From assembly GCA_035605695.1 (NCBI GenBank), contig DATNGZ010000077.1:35316-99315 (forward strand): a DNA stretch of 64,000 nt. The letters are read 5' to 3'. How positions within the stretch are numbered: the first letter of the stretch is position 1; each line of letters opens with the position of its first letter. The notes below the pieces were generated by a model. It made no database searches. It was given only the letters and a program-made list of their open reading frames with translations, and was not told where the DNA came from. Of the stretch, positions 36,830 to 44,828 are shown one piece after another. The position numbers and the translations under genes are program-made. Origin of the DNA: VRUE01 sp035605695. GTDB lineage: Bacteria; Actinomycetota; Thermoleophilia; Solirubrobacterales; 70-9.

Positions 36830-37234
36830 ATGAGGGGCGGCATCTACGTACTCAACTTCTACTCGCCGATTTTCGTCGACCAGCTCAAGCGCGGCCGCAA
36901 GACGGCGACGATCCGGCTCGGCGACAAGAGCAACAAGTACGAGCGCGGTCAGGTCGTCTGGATCACGGTCGGCTTTCGCCACAGCCCGCGCGAGAAGATC
37001 TTCACCGCGGTGATCGACGACGTCGAGGTGAAGCGGATCTCCGAGCTCTCGCCGCGCGACATCGAGCACGACAACCCTGAGTTTCGCCGGCTCGAGGACG
37101 AGATCAAGTTCCTCGAACAGATCTACGGCCGCCCCGTGGCCCCCGACGAAACCGTCACCGTGATCCGCTTCTCGCAGATTGTCGAGCCGCCGGGGGCGCA
37201 TTTCGGCAACGGAGAGACCCCGCACCACAATTGA
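36830..37234 (+). CDS. ASCH-domain protein (PUA-like, putative RNA binding)
   Basis: The longer open frame from 36482 lies in sequence antisense to the RTX gene, so I use the ATG at 36830 (134 residues). The ASCH/PUA-like core is LNFYSPIFVDQLKRGRKTA, ATIRLGDKSNKYERG and VVWITVGFR, followed by a helical tail (DNPEFRRLEDEIKFLEQIY). These domains bind RNA or modified nucleosides. No partner gene is evident; the next gene encodes an unrelated SRPBCC protein 33 bp downstream. Confidence 0.72.
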   Translation: MRGGIYVLNFYSPIFVDQLKRGRKTATIRLGDKSNKYERGQVVWITVGFRHSPREKIFTAVIDDVEVKRISELSPRDIEHDNPEFRRLEDEIKFLEQIYGRPVAPDETVTVIRFSQIVEPPGAHFGNGETPHHN

Positions 37235-37267
37235 TCGCGGAGGCCTTCGCGTCCGTGTCCAGGCCCG

Positions 37268-37741
37268 ATGGCTAACTACGAGTTCCTCACCACCTGGCTG
37301 TTGGAGTCGCCGCGCGAGCCGGTTTGGGAGGCGGTCTACGACCAGGCCCGCTGGCCGCAATGGTGGCGGGGGGTCGAGGAGGCCGAGGAAGTGCGGGGCG
37401 GTGAGGAGAACGGCATCGGCACGGTCTCGCGGCTGGTCTGGAAGAGCCTGCTCCCTTACAGGGTCGAGTTCAAGGTGACAACGACCCGGGTCGAGCACTT
37501 GCAGCTACTTGAGGCGGACGCCGTCGGCGAGCTGAGCGGGGTCGGCCGCTGGCGCTTCTACGAGCAAGACGGCATCACTGCGGTGCTCTACGAGTGGAAC
37601 GTGGCGACCAGCAAGGCCTGGATGAACCTGCTGGCACCAGTCGCACGCCCGATTTTCGAGTGGAACCACGACTGGGTGATGGCCCGCGGCGGCGAGGGAA
37701 TCGCGAAGCTCCTCGGCTGCAAGCTCCTCGCCAACGGCTGA
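37268..37741 (+). CDS. SRPBCC family (polyketide cyclase/START-like) protein
   Basis: A 157-residue protein with FLTTWLLESPREPVWEAVYD at the N-terminus, followed by WPQWWRGVEEAEEV and a C-terminal long helix (ARPIFEWNHDWVMARGGEG). This is the hydrophobic-pocket SRPBCC fold. It probably binds a lipid or hydrophobic ligand; the substrate is not visible. It is followed by a long palindrome and then the groES promoter. Confidence 0.85.
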   Translation: MANYEFLTTWLLESPREPVWEAVYDQARWPQWWRGVEEAEEVRGGEENGIGTVSRLVWKSLLPYRVEFKVTTTRVEHLQLLEADAVGELSGVGRWRFYEQDGITAVLYEWNVATSKAWMNLLAPVARPIFEWNHDWVMARGGEGIAKLLGCKLLANG

Positions 37742-37748
37742 ACAGCCC

Positions 37749-37797
37749 GCCGATGGGCCTAAAACGGGACATATAGACCCGTTTTAGGCCCATCGGC
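37749..37797. repeat. Long palindrome with ATATAGA loop
   Basis: A perfect 20-bp inverted repeat (37749-37768 and 37778-37797) with a 9-nt loop, ACATATAGA. It sits just after the SRPBCC stop and before the groES CIRCE element, so it could terminate the upstream gene. Its loop and first pairing bases (ATATAGACC) match the loop of the two palindromes at 40060 and 41015, although the arms differ in sequence. Confidence 0.85.
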
Positions 37798-37832
37798 CCC
37801 TACAGTCGCTTGACTCGCTATCTTTTCGTGCC

Positions 37833-37859
37833 TTGGCACTCTCACCTGAAGAGTGCCAA
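37833..37859. promoter_or_regulatory. CIRCE operator (HrcA binding site)
   Basis: A 9-bp inverted repeat, TTGGCACTC, 9-nt spacer, GAGTGCCAA, 50 bp upstream of groES. The consensus CIRCE is TTAGCACTC-N9-GAGTGCTAA; the single A-to-G difference is mirrored in both arms, keeping the symmetry. It predicts HrcA control of the groES-groEL operon. Confidence 0.9.
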
Positions 37860-37909
37860 ACAGTCTTGAACTTCTGACCCACCCCTGACCCACAAATGGA
37901 GGTATACGG

Positions 37910-38197
37910 ATGAAGCTGAAGCCCCTCGGGGACCGGCTGATCGTGAAGCCGATCGAGGAGGAGGAGACGACTGCCAGCGGCATCGTCCTTCCCGACACCG
38001 CTAAGGAGAAGCCCCAAAAGGGCAAGGTCGTCGCCGTCGGTGACGGTGCGATCAATGAGGACGGAACCCGCCGCCCGCTCGACGTGGGCGAGGGCGACGA
38101 GGTCCTCTACTCCAAATACGGCGGCACCGAGGTCACCGTCGAGGATGAGGAGCTGCTCGTTTTGCGCGAGTCAGATGTCCTCGCCAAGCTCGGCTGA
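37910..38197 (+). CDS. groES: Co-chaperonin GroES
   Basis: A 95-residue GroES: KPLGDRLIVKPIEEEETTAS at the start (mobile loop near ETTASGIVLPDT) and EVLYSKYGGTEV near the C-terminus. A strong ribosome site GGAGG (37898-37902) precedes the ATG. It forms the lid of the GroEL folding cage. It is followed by groEL after 47 bp and lies under the CIRCE operator. Confidence 0.98.
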   Translation: MKLKPLGDRLIVKPIEEEETTASGIVLPDTAKEKPQKGKVVAVGDGAINEDGTRRPLDVGEGDEVLYSKYGGTEVTVEDEELLVLRESDVLAKLG

Positions 38198-38244
38198 CCG
38201 TTCGCCAACCAGGACTTAGATGAACCAAGGAGGACTGAAAACAG

Positions 38245-39885
38245 ATGGCTCATAAGGAGCTGAAGTTCAGCGAGGAAGCACGGGGGGCCCTGCAGGCCGG
38301 TGTCGACGCAGTTGCCGACGCGGTCAAGGTCACCCTCGGCCCGAAGGGTCGCTACGTCGTGCTCGACAAGAAGTTCGGCGCGCCGACGATCACCAACGAC
38401 GGCGTCACCATCGCCCGCGAGGTCGAGGTCGAGGACGTCTTTGAGAACCAGGGCGCACAGCTTGTCCGCGAGGTCGCCACGGCGACCAACGACGTCGCCG
38501 GTGATGGTACGACGACGGCGACGCTGTTGGCCCAGATCATCGTCCGCCAGGGCCTCAAGAACGTCGCCGCCGGCGCCAACCCGCTGGCCCTGCGCCGCGG
38601 GATCGAGGCCGCTGTCGAAGATGTGGTCGAGACCCTGCGTGAGAAGCAGTCCAAGGAGGTTGCGGGCAAGGAGCAGATCGCCCGCGTCGCCGCCATCTCC
38701 GCCGGCGACGACGAGATCGGCAACGTGATTGCCGACGCGATCGAGAAGGTCGGTAAGGACGGCGTCGTCAACGTCGAGGAAGGCCAGACCTTCGGCATGG
38801 AGCTGGAGTTCACCGAGGGGATGCAGTTCGACAAGGGCTACATCTCGCCGTACATGGTCACCGACCAGGACCGCATGGAGGCGGTACTGGAGGATCCCTA
38901 CATCCTCATCGCCAACCAGAAAATCGGCTCCGTGCGCGACATCCTGCCGATTCTCGAGCAGGTGATGCAGGGCGGCAAGCCGCTGATGATCATTGCCGAG
39001 GACGTCGAGGGCGAGTGCCTCGCGACGCTCGTCGTCAACAAGCTCCGCGGCACCTTCACCGGCGTCGCGGTCAAGGCACCCGGTTTCGGCGATCGCCGCA
39101 AGCGGATGTTGGAGGACATCGCGATCCTCACCGGCGGCGAGGTGATCACCGAGGAGATGGGCCTCAAACTCGAGAACACCCAGCTCACCCAGCTCGGTAA
39201 AGCCCGCCGCGTCGTCATCTCCAAGGACACGACGACGATCATCGACGGCGCCGGCGAGGGTGACGACATCAAAGGCCGGATCAAGCAGATCAAAAACGAG
39301 GTCGAGAACACCGACTCCGATTTCGATCGTGAGAAGCTCCAGGAGCGCCTCGCCAAGCTGGCCGGCGGTGTCGCCGTGGTCAAGGTCGGCGCTGCCACCG
39401 AGACCGAGATGAAGGAGAAGAAGCACCGCGTCGAGGACGCGCTGCAGGCGACCCGCGCCGCGCTCGAGGAGGGCGTCGTGCCGGGTGGTGGCGTTGCCCT
39501 GCTCAATGCCCAGGCCGATCTCGATCCGGACAAGCTCTCCGACCCCGACGAGGCGACCGGAGCACGGATTGTCCACCGGGCGCTCGAGGAGCCGGTCCGC
39601 CAGATCGCCGAGAACTCCGGCGAGGAGGGCTCGGTCGTGGTCAACAAGGTCCGCGAGCTGAAGGCCGGCGAAGGCCTCAACGCGGCAACCGGCGAGTACG
39701 GCGACCTGATCGCAGCCGGCGTGATCGACCCGACCAAGGTCACCCGGTCGGCGCTCGAGAACGCAGCCTCGATCGCGAAGAACATCCTCGTCACCGAGGC
39801 GATCATCGCCGAGCCGCCCGAGAAGGAAGGCGCTGGCGGCGGCGGAATGCCCGGCGGTATGCCAGATATGGGTGGCATGATGTAA
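38245..39885 (+). CDS. groEL: Chaperonin GroEL
   Basis: A 546-residue chaperonin of full length. VTLGPKGRYVVLDKKFG, the ATP-binding NDGVTIAREV and DGTTTATLLAQ, and PGGGVALL are all present, and the C-terminus is the Gly/Met-rich GGMPGGMPDMGGMM. A strong AAGGAGG (38227-38233) precedes the ATG. It uses ATP to fold proteins in the cytosol with GroES. Confidence 0.98.
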   Translation: MAHKELKFSEEARGALQAGVDAVADAVKVTLGPKGRYVVLDKKFGAPTITNDGVTIAREVEVEDVFENQGAQLVREVATATNDVAGDGTTTATLLAQIIVRQGLKNVAAGANPLALRRGIEAAVEDVVETLREKQSKEVAGKEQIARVAAISAGDDEIGNVIADAIEKVGKDGVVNVEEGQTFGMELEFTEGMQFDKGYISPYMVTDQDRMEAVLEDPYILIANQKIGSVRDILPILEQVMQGGKPLMIIAEDVEGECLATLVVNKLRGTFTGVAVKAPGFGDRRKRMLEDIAILTGGEVITEEMGLKLENTQLTQLGKARRVVISKDTTTIIDGAGEGDDIKGRIKQIKNEVENTDSDFDREKLQERLAKLAGGVAVVKVGAATETEMKEKKHRVEDALQATRAALEEGVVPGGGVALLNAQADLDPDKLSDPDEATGARIVHRALEEPVRQIAENSGEEGSVVVNKVRELKAGEGLNAATGEYGDLIAAGVIDPTKVTRSALENAASIAKNILVTEAIIAEPPEKEGAGGGGMPGGMPDMGGMM

Positions 39886-39933
39886 ACGACGCCGCCCAGG
39901 CGTATCCTCGCCTCAACAGGCGAGTGACTTTGA

Positions 39934-39963
39934 CGAGAGGCCCGGCAACAGCCGGGCCTCTCG
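39934..39963 (+). terminator. Intrinsic-type hairpin after groEL
   Basis: A 13-bp GC-rich stem (CGAGAGGCCCGGC paired with GCCGGGCCTCTCG) with an AACA loop, about 50 bp after groEL. It lacks a clear T-run, so it would be a weak or Rho-assisted terminator. Confidence 0.7.
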
Positions 39964-40042
39964 CGTATTACGACACGAATCCGCGCGACGCTCACGAGCT
40001 TCCGCGCACCACCCGCGCACCCAACTCCGCCACGCTCCACCA

Positions 40043-41035
40043 GTGCCCCCCACCCCCACCGCCGACGGGACTCAAAGTAGAGATATAGACCACTTTAAGT
40101 CCCGTCGATCGGGAGTCGACGGTGAGATTGCCCGCATTGCCGATTACCAGCACGGGCTTGTGACACTTGGGCAGCTACGCGAGCTGGGTATCTCTAGGAG
40201 CGCCGTCTATCAGCGAGCAAGGGGCGGTCGCCTACACCGGGTTCATGAGGGCGTCTATGCGGTGGGCTACTCGCAGCTCACGCGGGAAGGACGTTGGATG
40301 GCGGCCGTTCTGGCCGGAGGTCCCGACGCGGTCCTGTCGCATCGCTCTGCAGCTGTCTTGTGGGGCATACGGGATGTCGATCGTGGTTCAGTCGATGTGA
40401 CTGCGCCTAATCGTCGGGGCAGACATCCGCCGGGCATAGATGCGCATCGCTACTCGTTGCCCGCGAGCGATTGGACGACCTTGCGTCGAATTCCCTGTAC
40501 GACCGTGGAGCGGACGCTGCTCGACTTGGCAGCAGTCATCCCGATGTGGCAGCTGAGGAAGGCGCTTGCTGAGGCTGAGGTGCTGCGAAACGTCGATCTA
40601 TCCGCCCTTCGCGCCCTACTTCGGCGCAGTCGTGGTCGCCGCGGGGTTGCGCGCCTTCGCCTCATCCTCGACGAGCTTCATCCCGAGACAAGGAGGACTC
40701 GTAGCGAATTGGAGCGCATGTTCCTTGGCATGTGCCGACATGGCGAGCTTCCGACGCCCGAGGTCAATGTTTCCCTGAGCGCCGGCGGCCGGCGGCTCAA
40801 GCCGGACTTCCTCTGGCGCGACGCGGGGCTAATCGTCGAGGCCGATAGTCGCCGCTTTCACGACACCGATTCTGCCTTTCAGAACGATCGTCAGCGAGAG
40901 CAGCTCCTGCAACTGGCCGGCTGGCGTGTTTCCCGTTGTACATGGGAGCAGGTCGAAAGAGAACCCCAGCGTCTAGCCCAGACAATCAAGGCCATACTAG
41001 CTCAGACAAATCCGCGCCGACGGGACTCAAAGTAG
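40043..41035 (+). CDS. AbiEi-like HTH plus DUF559 endonuclease-fold protein
   Basis: A 330-residue protein. The N-terminal AbiEi/type IV antitoxin-like winged helix is visible: QHGLVTLGQLRELGISRSA and RLHRVHEGVYAVGY. The C-terminal 110 residues are a DUF559 (Vsr-like PD-(D/E)xK) domain: LKPDFLWRDAGLIVEADSRR with Asp and Glu-x-Asp, and RREQLLQLAGWRVSRCTWEQ. Both ends lie in palindromic repeats: the start (GTG at 40043) precedes one and codons about 7-22 lie in it, and the stop TAG lies within the second. It may act as a nuclease or a regulator in a defence or mobile context. The start is uncertain, since the domain needs the residues encoded by the first palindrome. Confidence 0.72.
   Translation: MPPTPTADGTQSRDIDHFKSRRSGVDGEIARIADYQHGLVTLGQLRELGISRSAVYQRARGGRLHRVHEGVYAVGYSQLTREGRWMAAVLAGGPDAVLSHRSAAVLWGIRDVDRGSVDVTAPNRRGRHPPGIDAHRYSLPASDWTTLRRIPCTTVERTLLDLAAVIPMWQLRKALAEAEVLRNVDLSALRALLRRSRGRRGVARLRLILDELHPETRRTRSELERMFLGMCRHGELPTPEVNVSLSAGGRRLKPDFLWRDAGLIVEADSRRFHDTDSAFQNDRQREQLLQLAGWRVSRCTWEQVEREPQRLAQTIKAILAQTNPRRRDSK
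40060..40108. repeat. Left palindrome of a DUF559-bracketing repeat pair
   Basis: A 49-bp sequence with 16-bp inverted arms (40063-40078 and 40092-40107; one mismatch) around the loop AGAGATATAGACC. The same sequence, with one base changed, recurs at 41015-41063 in the same orientation. Confidence 0.9.
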
Positions 41036-41063
41036 AGATATAGACCACTTTGAGTCCCGTCGA
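41015..41063. repeat. Right palindrome of a DUF559-bracketing repeat pair
   Basis: A near copy (48 of 49 bases) of the palindrome at 40060. Here the arms (41018-41033 and 41047-41062) pair perfectly. It contains the DUF559 stop codon, and could form a terminator between this gene and the convergent glycosidase-like gene that ends at 41081. Confidence 0.9.
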
Positions 41064-41080
41064 CCCCAGTGACGCGGGCG

Positions 41081-42178
41081 CTACGAAGCCTTGGCGGTTT
41101 TTGGCGGCGGTGGGGGGAGCGGCGGCAACAGGCCGGCGTTGTATTCGGCGTATTGGAGGAAGCTTGGGCGACGAATCTTCAGGCGCAGGGTGTTTGTCGT
41201 GCGCGGGTAGAGGCCTAGGTCATAGGGGTTTGCGCCGGGGCCGAAGCCGAGGTAGTAGACGAGCATGCGGACGCGGGGATGTTTCACGGTCCAGGCGATC
41301 AGTTCTTTGACGAAGCGGGGATCGTCTTTGCCGGAGACGGCCCACTCGGTGATCGCGACCGGCTTGCCCTTCCACTGTTTGCCGATGTAGAAGCGGTTGA
41401 GGTCTTCCCAGACCGGATATTCGGAGTAGAAGTCGGTCCCGACCCAGTCGACCCAGCGACTCCCCGGCCAGTAGTTGCCTGGGAAATTGCCCTTCACCCG
41501 CGGCGATCCTCCCGGCAGGGGGCTCCAGATGATGCTCACCGGGGCCGCGGCTAGAACCGTCGGGTTCGGGCCCTTGGTCCGGTTCAGCGGCGGCAACCCG
41601 ATTCCGGCCAGGGTCGCGTTGATCCCTTCCAGGGTCTGGCCGCCGCGGACGATCGCGACGATGCGGCGGAAGGCCTGCTTGTACCAGCCGGTCGTGTGTT
41701 CGCCGCCCTTCTGGCTGCCGTCGCAGTTGACCGCCGACCAGGCGTTGAGGCAGCGGTTGGGCTCGCCGAGGGGCCTGACGTAGGCGGGCAGGCCGCGTTT
41801 GGCGAAGAAGTCGTTGAGCTGCAACAGGTAGTCGTCGCCCGCCCCGAGCGCGATCTGCTCCGGCGTAATCAGCTCGGTCAGGTTCTGGTCGTCAGCGGTC
41901 GAGATCGCCAGGACCGGCCTGGTCGAGGTTTCGCGCCAGCGTTCATAGGCCTGGTTGAGGCTGTTGCCCCAGGGATGGAAGGTCTCCAGCAGGGCCGGAT
42001 GCTTCGCCATCAGTTCGGTGAATTCGTTGAACTCCTGGGTCGAGCCCTTGTCACTGATGCCGAAGAGGACGTTCGGCTTGGGCGGGACCAGCGTCAGCGC
42101 CGAGGCCTGCCCCGCAGCCGCGATCGTGACTACGGCGAGCGCCAGGGCCGCGGACCGCCTAAGAATCATCCAGGACAT
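41081..42178 (-). CDS. Secreted GH26-like glycoside hydrolase
   Basis: A 365-residue protein with an N-terminal signal peptide (SAALALAVVTIAAAGQASA). Catalytic-type motifs are YVRPLGEPNRC (acid/base Glu) and KPVAITEWAVSG (nucleophile Glu), with a DWVGTDFYSE block, as in GH26/related barrel mannanases. The C-terminus is proline-rich. It likely cleaves or remodels a beta-linked polysaccharide outside the cell. It starts inside the end of the upstream NDUFA9-like gene (20-bp overlap; an ATG at 42169 is also possible). Confidence 0.75.
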   Translation of the reverse strand: MSWMILRRSAALALAVVTIAAAGQASALTLVPPKPNVLFGISDKGSTQEFNEFTELMAKHPALLETFHPWGNSLNQAYERWRETSTRPVLAISTADDQNLTELITPEQIALGAGDDYLLQLNDFFAKRGLPAYVRPLGEPNRCLNAWSAVNCDGSQKGGEHTTGWYKQAFRRIVAIVRGGQTLEGINATLAGIGLPPLNRTKGPNPTVLAAAPVSIIWSPLPGGSPRVKGNFPGNYWPGSRWVDWVGTDFYSEYPVWEDLNRFYIGKQWKGKPVAITEWAVSGKDDPRFVKELIAWTVKHPRVRMLVYYLGFGPGANPYDLGLYPRTTNTLRLKIRRPSFLQYAEYNAGLLPPLPPPPPKTAKAS

Positions 42179-43040
42179 CGATCATCCTCCTCGGCTCGAC
42201 TCCAAGCGCCTCGGCATCGGCCGTGCCACGCTCGCTGACCATCGGAACCTCCATCAGCTCCGCCTCCTCCCAGGTAGCAAACACGGCCTCGCCGACGATG
42301 GAGCGGGCCGCGATCAGGCTGGCGCGGATCAGCGGCAGCGGCATGTGGACGAGCGCGCGAGGGCGCCCGGCAATGCGGCTGACCAGATCGGACATGTCGT
42401 CATAGCTGAGCACCTCGGGGCCGGCGAGCTCATAGCGATCGCGGTCACCCTGCCTGAGGGCAGCGACGACGCAGCGAGCCGCGTCCTGAGCCCAGATCGG
42501 CTCGAAGCGAGCTCGGCCGTCTCCCGAGACCGGCAGCACCGGCAGGAAGGAGAAGCGGCGCAGCAGGGTTATCCAGGGGTCTGAGTGGTCATAGACGATC
42601 GAGGGAGCGAAGATCGTCGTCTGCAGCGAAGAGGAATCGACCGCCTGCTCGGCCAGCCACTTGGCACGGAAGAAGCGGGTGCGCTGCGCGGCCGAGGCGT
42701 TGAGGGCGCTGAAGAAGACGAAGCGCTCGACGCCGCTGCGCTCGGCGGCGCGCAGCAGCCGCACCGTGGCCAGCCCGTTGAGCTCCTCGATCCGGCGCGG
42801 CGGCTGGTCGCGAATCGTCGCCGCCAGGTGGATCACCGTGTCGACACCTCGCAGCGCCTGGCGCACCAAGTAGGGATCCGACATCTCGCCGAGGTCGCCG
42901 AGGGCGATCTGCACGTCGACCCGGCGCGGGCCCAGGCGGCGCGGCTCACGGACCAGGCAGCGCACGTCCTCGCCGCTCTCGAGCAGCAGCGGCAGCAATC
43001 GCGATCCAACGCTTCCAGTGGCCCCGGTCAGCAGCAGCAT
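42159..43040 (-). CDS. NAD(P)-binding epimerase-like protein (NDUFA9/atypical SDR)
   Basis: I use the ATG at 43040 (293 residues) instead of the longer frame to 43196. The Rossmann motif LLLTGATGSVGSRLLPLLL, GVDTVIHLAATIRDQ, and VFFSALNASA with the downstream R-F-F-R-A-K-W substitute for YxxxK fit the atypical SDR group that includes complex I subunit NDUFA9-like proteins. It may bind NADPH for an unknown reductase or have a lipid/quinone role. The minus-strand neighbour downstream is the GH26-like gene. Confidence 0.8.
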   Translation of the reverse strand: MLLLTGATGSVGSRLLPLLLESGEDVRCLVREPRRLGPRRVDVQIALGDLGEMSDPYLVRQALRGVDTVIHLAATIRDQPPRRIEELNGLATVRLLRAAERSGVERFVFFSALNASAAQRTRFFRAKWLAEQAVDSSSLQTTIFAPSIVYDHSDPWITLLRRFSFLPVLPVSGDGRARFEPIWAQDAARCVVAALRQGDRDRYELAGPEVLSYDDMSDLVSRIAGRPRALVHMPLPLIRASLIAARSIVGEAVFATWEEAELMEVPMVSERGTADAEALGVEPRRMIDVLDDS

Positions 43041-43225
43041 CGAGGCCGATGCTAGTGATGGTGCTTCAGGGCCTTCGGCCAGGGAGCCGCGATGAGATCG
43101 ACCTTGCCGAATTTCGGCTGTCGAGCACGTTGCCGCCGCCCAACCCCTAAAATGTGCGTCCGCGCTTTGGTGGAGGCCAAGCCTCCCGCCGCGCACCGAA
43201 AAGACGACCCAGGAGAAAGTCTCGA

Positions 43226-43498
43226 ATGACCTACGTCATCGCCGAGCCGTGCATCGGCACCAAGGACAACTCGTGTGTCGAGGTCTGTCCCGTCGACTGC
43301 ATCCACCCGACGCCCGACGAGCCCGACTACGACTCGGTCGAGATGCTCTACATCGACCCGGACGAGTGCATCGACTGCGACGCTTGCGTCGAGGCATGCC
43401 CCGTTGACGCCTGCTTTGCCGAGGACCAGCTTCCGGCCGAGTGGGCCAAATACGCCGAGATCAACGCGAACTACTACAAGAGCAAGAGCGCGGCCTGA
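43226..43498 (+). CDS. fdxA: 7Fe/4Fe-type ferredoxin
   Basis: A 90-residue ferredoxin: residues C9, C17, C21 and C25, then C48, C51, C54 and C58 followed by P, as in the 3Fe-4S plus 4Fe-4S (7Fe) ferredoxins of actinobacteria. The ATG at 43226 has a ribosome site (AGGAGAAA) 8 bp upstream. The acidic middle and lysine-rich C-terminus are typical. It carries electrons for P450s or oxidoreductases; a P450 gene lies at 54875. Confidence 0.9.
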   Translation: MTYVIAEPCIGTKDNSCVEVCPVDCIHPTPDEPDYDSVEMLYIDPDECIDCDACVEACPVDACFAEDQLPAEWAKYAEINANYYKSKSAA

Positions 43499-43527
43499 GG
43501 CTGCCAGCTCGGCTCAGCCAGCTTTAG

Positions 43528-43556
43528 ACGGGCGGCCCCAGCGGGCCGCCCGTTTT
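43528..43556. terminator. Intrinsic terminator between ferredoxin and mrp
   Basis: An 11-bp stem (ACGGGCGGCCC paired with GGGCCGCCCGT) with a CAGC loop, followed by a short T-run. It lies between convergent genes and can serve both strands. Confidence 0.82.
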
Positions 43557-44717
43557 CTACCCCTGAACGACGGGAAGCGGGATACCGCCGACCGGCGGCG
43601 CTTCGGCCATTGCCGGCACCGCCTGCAGGACCGGCAGCTCCTGCGGGGTCGTGGCGACGATGCCGCGAGCCGCTTGCCGGATCGCCTGCGAGGCGGGCGA
43701 GTCGGGCTCGGCGGTAACCAGCGGCGTGCCGGCGTCGGCGTGTTCGCGCAGTGCCTCGGAGAGCGGGACCTTGCCGAGCAGCGGGATGTCGAGTTCGTCG
43801 GCGAGCAGCTGGCCGCCGCCCTCGCCGAAGATCGTGAAGCGATCGCCGTTGGGAGTCGTGAAGCCCGACATGTTCTCGATCGCGCCGAGCAGCTCGAGGT
43901 CAAACTTGAGCGCCATCTCGGCGCCGCGCTTAGCGACCGTCTGCGCCGCCGGCTGCGGCGTGGTGACGATCAAGAACTTGGCCTGGGGAAGCAGTTGGGC
44001 GAGCGTCATCGAGACGTCGCCGGTCCCGGGGGGAAGGTCGAGCAGCAGGTACTCCAGCTCGCCCCAGGCGACGTCCTCAAGGAACTGCTGGATCGCCTTG
44101 TGCAGCATCGGCCCGCGCCAGACCACGGCGGAGTTCTCCTCGACGAAGAAGCCGATCGACATCACCTTGACCCCCCCCGCCGCCTCCAGCGGCAGGATCT
44201 TGCGCTCGCCGTTGACCTCGGGCTTGCGATTGACACCTAGCATGCGCGGGATCGAGTAGCCGTAGACGTCGCAGTCGAGCGCACCGGACGGGTGGCCTTC
44301 GGCGCTCAGCGCTGCGGCTAGGTTGGCGGTCATCGTCGACTTGCCGACGCCGCCCTTGCCGGAGGCGACGCAGATCACGTTTTTCACCTGGGCCAGGGCG
44401 CCGGCCGGCAGCTTGCCGCGGCCTAGCGTTTTCTGCAGAGCGCCTTTCTCCTCGTCGGAGAGGACGTCGAAGCCGACCGCGACCGCGGTAACTCCATCCA
44501 GCTCTGAGACTTGCTTGGCAACCGCATCTTCGAAGTGGGAGCGGATCGGGCAGCCGGCTGTGGTCAGCGAGACCACGACGTCGACTCGCCCGTCGTCCTT
44601 GACCTCGATCGAGCGCACCATGCCCAACTCGACGATCGAGCGCCGCAGCTCCGGGTCGATCACGGCGCGCAGCTTCTCGGTTATCTGATCCTGTGTGGGA
44701 AGTGGCATTGAGGCCAT
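43557..44717 (-). CDS. mrp: Mrp/NBP35-family iron-sulfur carrier ATPase
   Basis: A 386-residue protein. An N-terminal MIP18/DUF59 domain (residues 1-85) is followed by the P-loop at residues 120-127 (GKGGVGKS), then DCDVYGYSIPRML and LLDLPPGTGDVSMTLAQ. These are the Mrp-type deviant Walker A and the nucleotide-switch motifs. It would assemble or carry [4Fe-4S] clusters in the cytosol. A start at the second Met (fourth codon) is equally possible. Confidence 0.93.
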   Translation of the reverse strand: MASMPLPTQDQITEKLRAVIDPELRRSIVELGMVRSIEVKDDGRVDVVVSLTTAGCPIRSHFEDAVAKQVSELDGVTAVAVGFDVLSDEEKGALQKTLGRGKLPAGALAQVKNVICVASGKGGVGKSTMTANLAAALSAEGHPSGALDCDVYGYSIPRMLGVNRKPEVNGERKILPLEAAGGVKVMSIGFFVEENSAVVWRGPMLHKAIQQFLEDVAWGELEYLLLDLPPGTGDVSMTLAQLLPQAKFLIVTTPQPAAQTVAKRGAEMALKFDLELLGAIENMSGFTTPNGDRFTIFGEGGGQLLADELDIPLLGKVPLSEALREHADAGTPLVTAEPDSPASQAIRQAARGIVATTPQELPVLQAVPAMAEAPPVGGIPLPVVQG

Positions 44718-44828
44718 TCTGGCAAAGGCACCACCGCGGCAGCGGCAGCCGGGTTTCGACGGACAGGGGGGAGAGATTTCTCCGCTGCGCCCTTAGCCCT
44801 CCAGATGCTGTCGAGCAAAGGAGGATTC

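Noticed and set aside
38107..39576. Minus-strand open frame of 489 codons
   Set aside because: Antisense of groEL; low-complexity and leucine/aspartate-rich.
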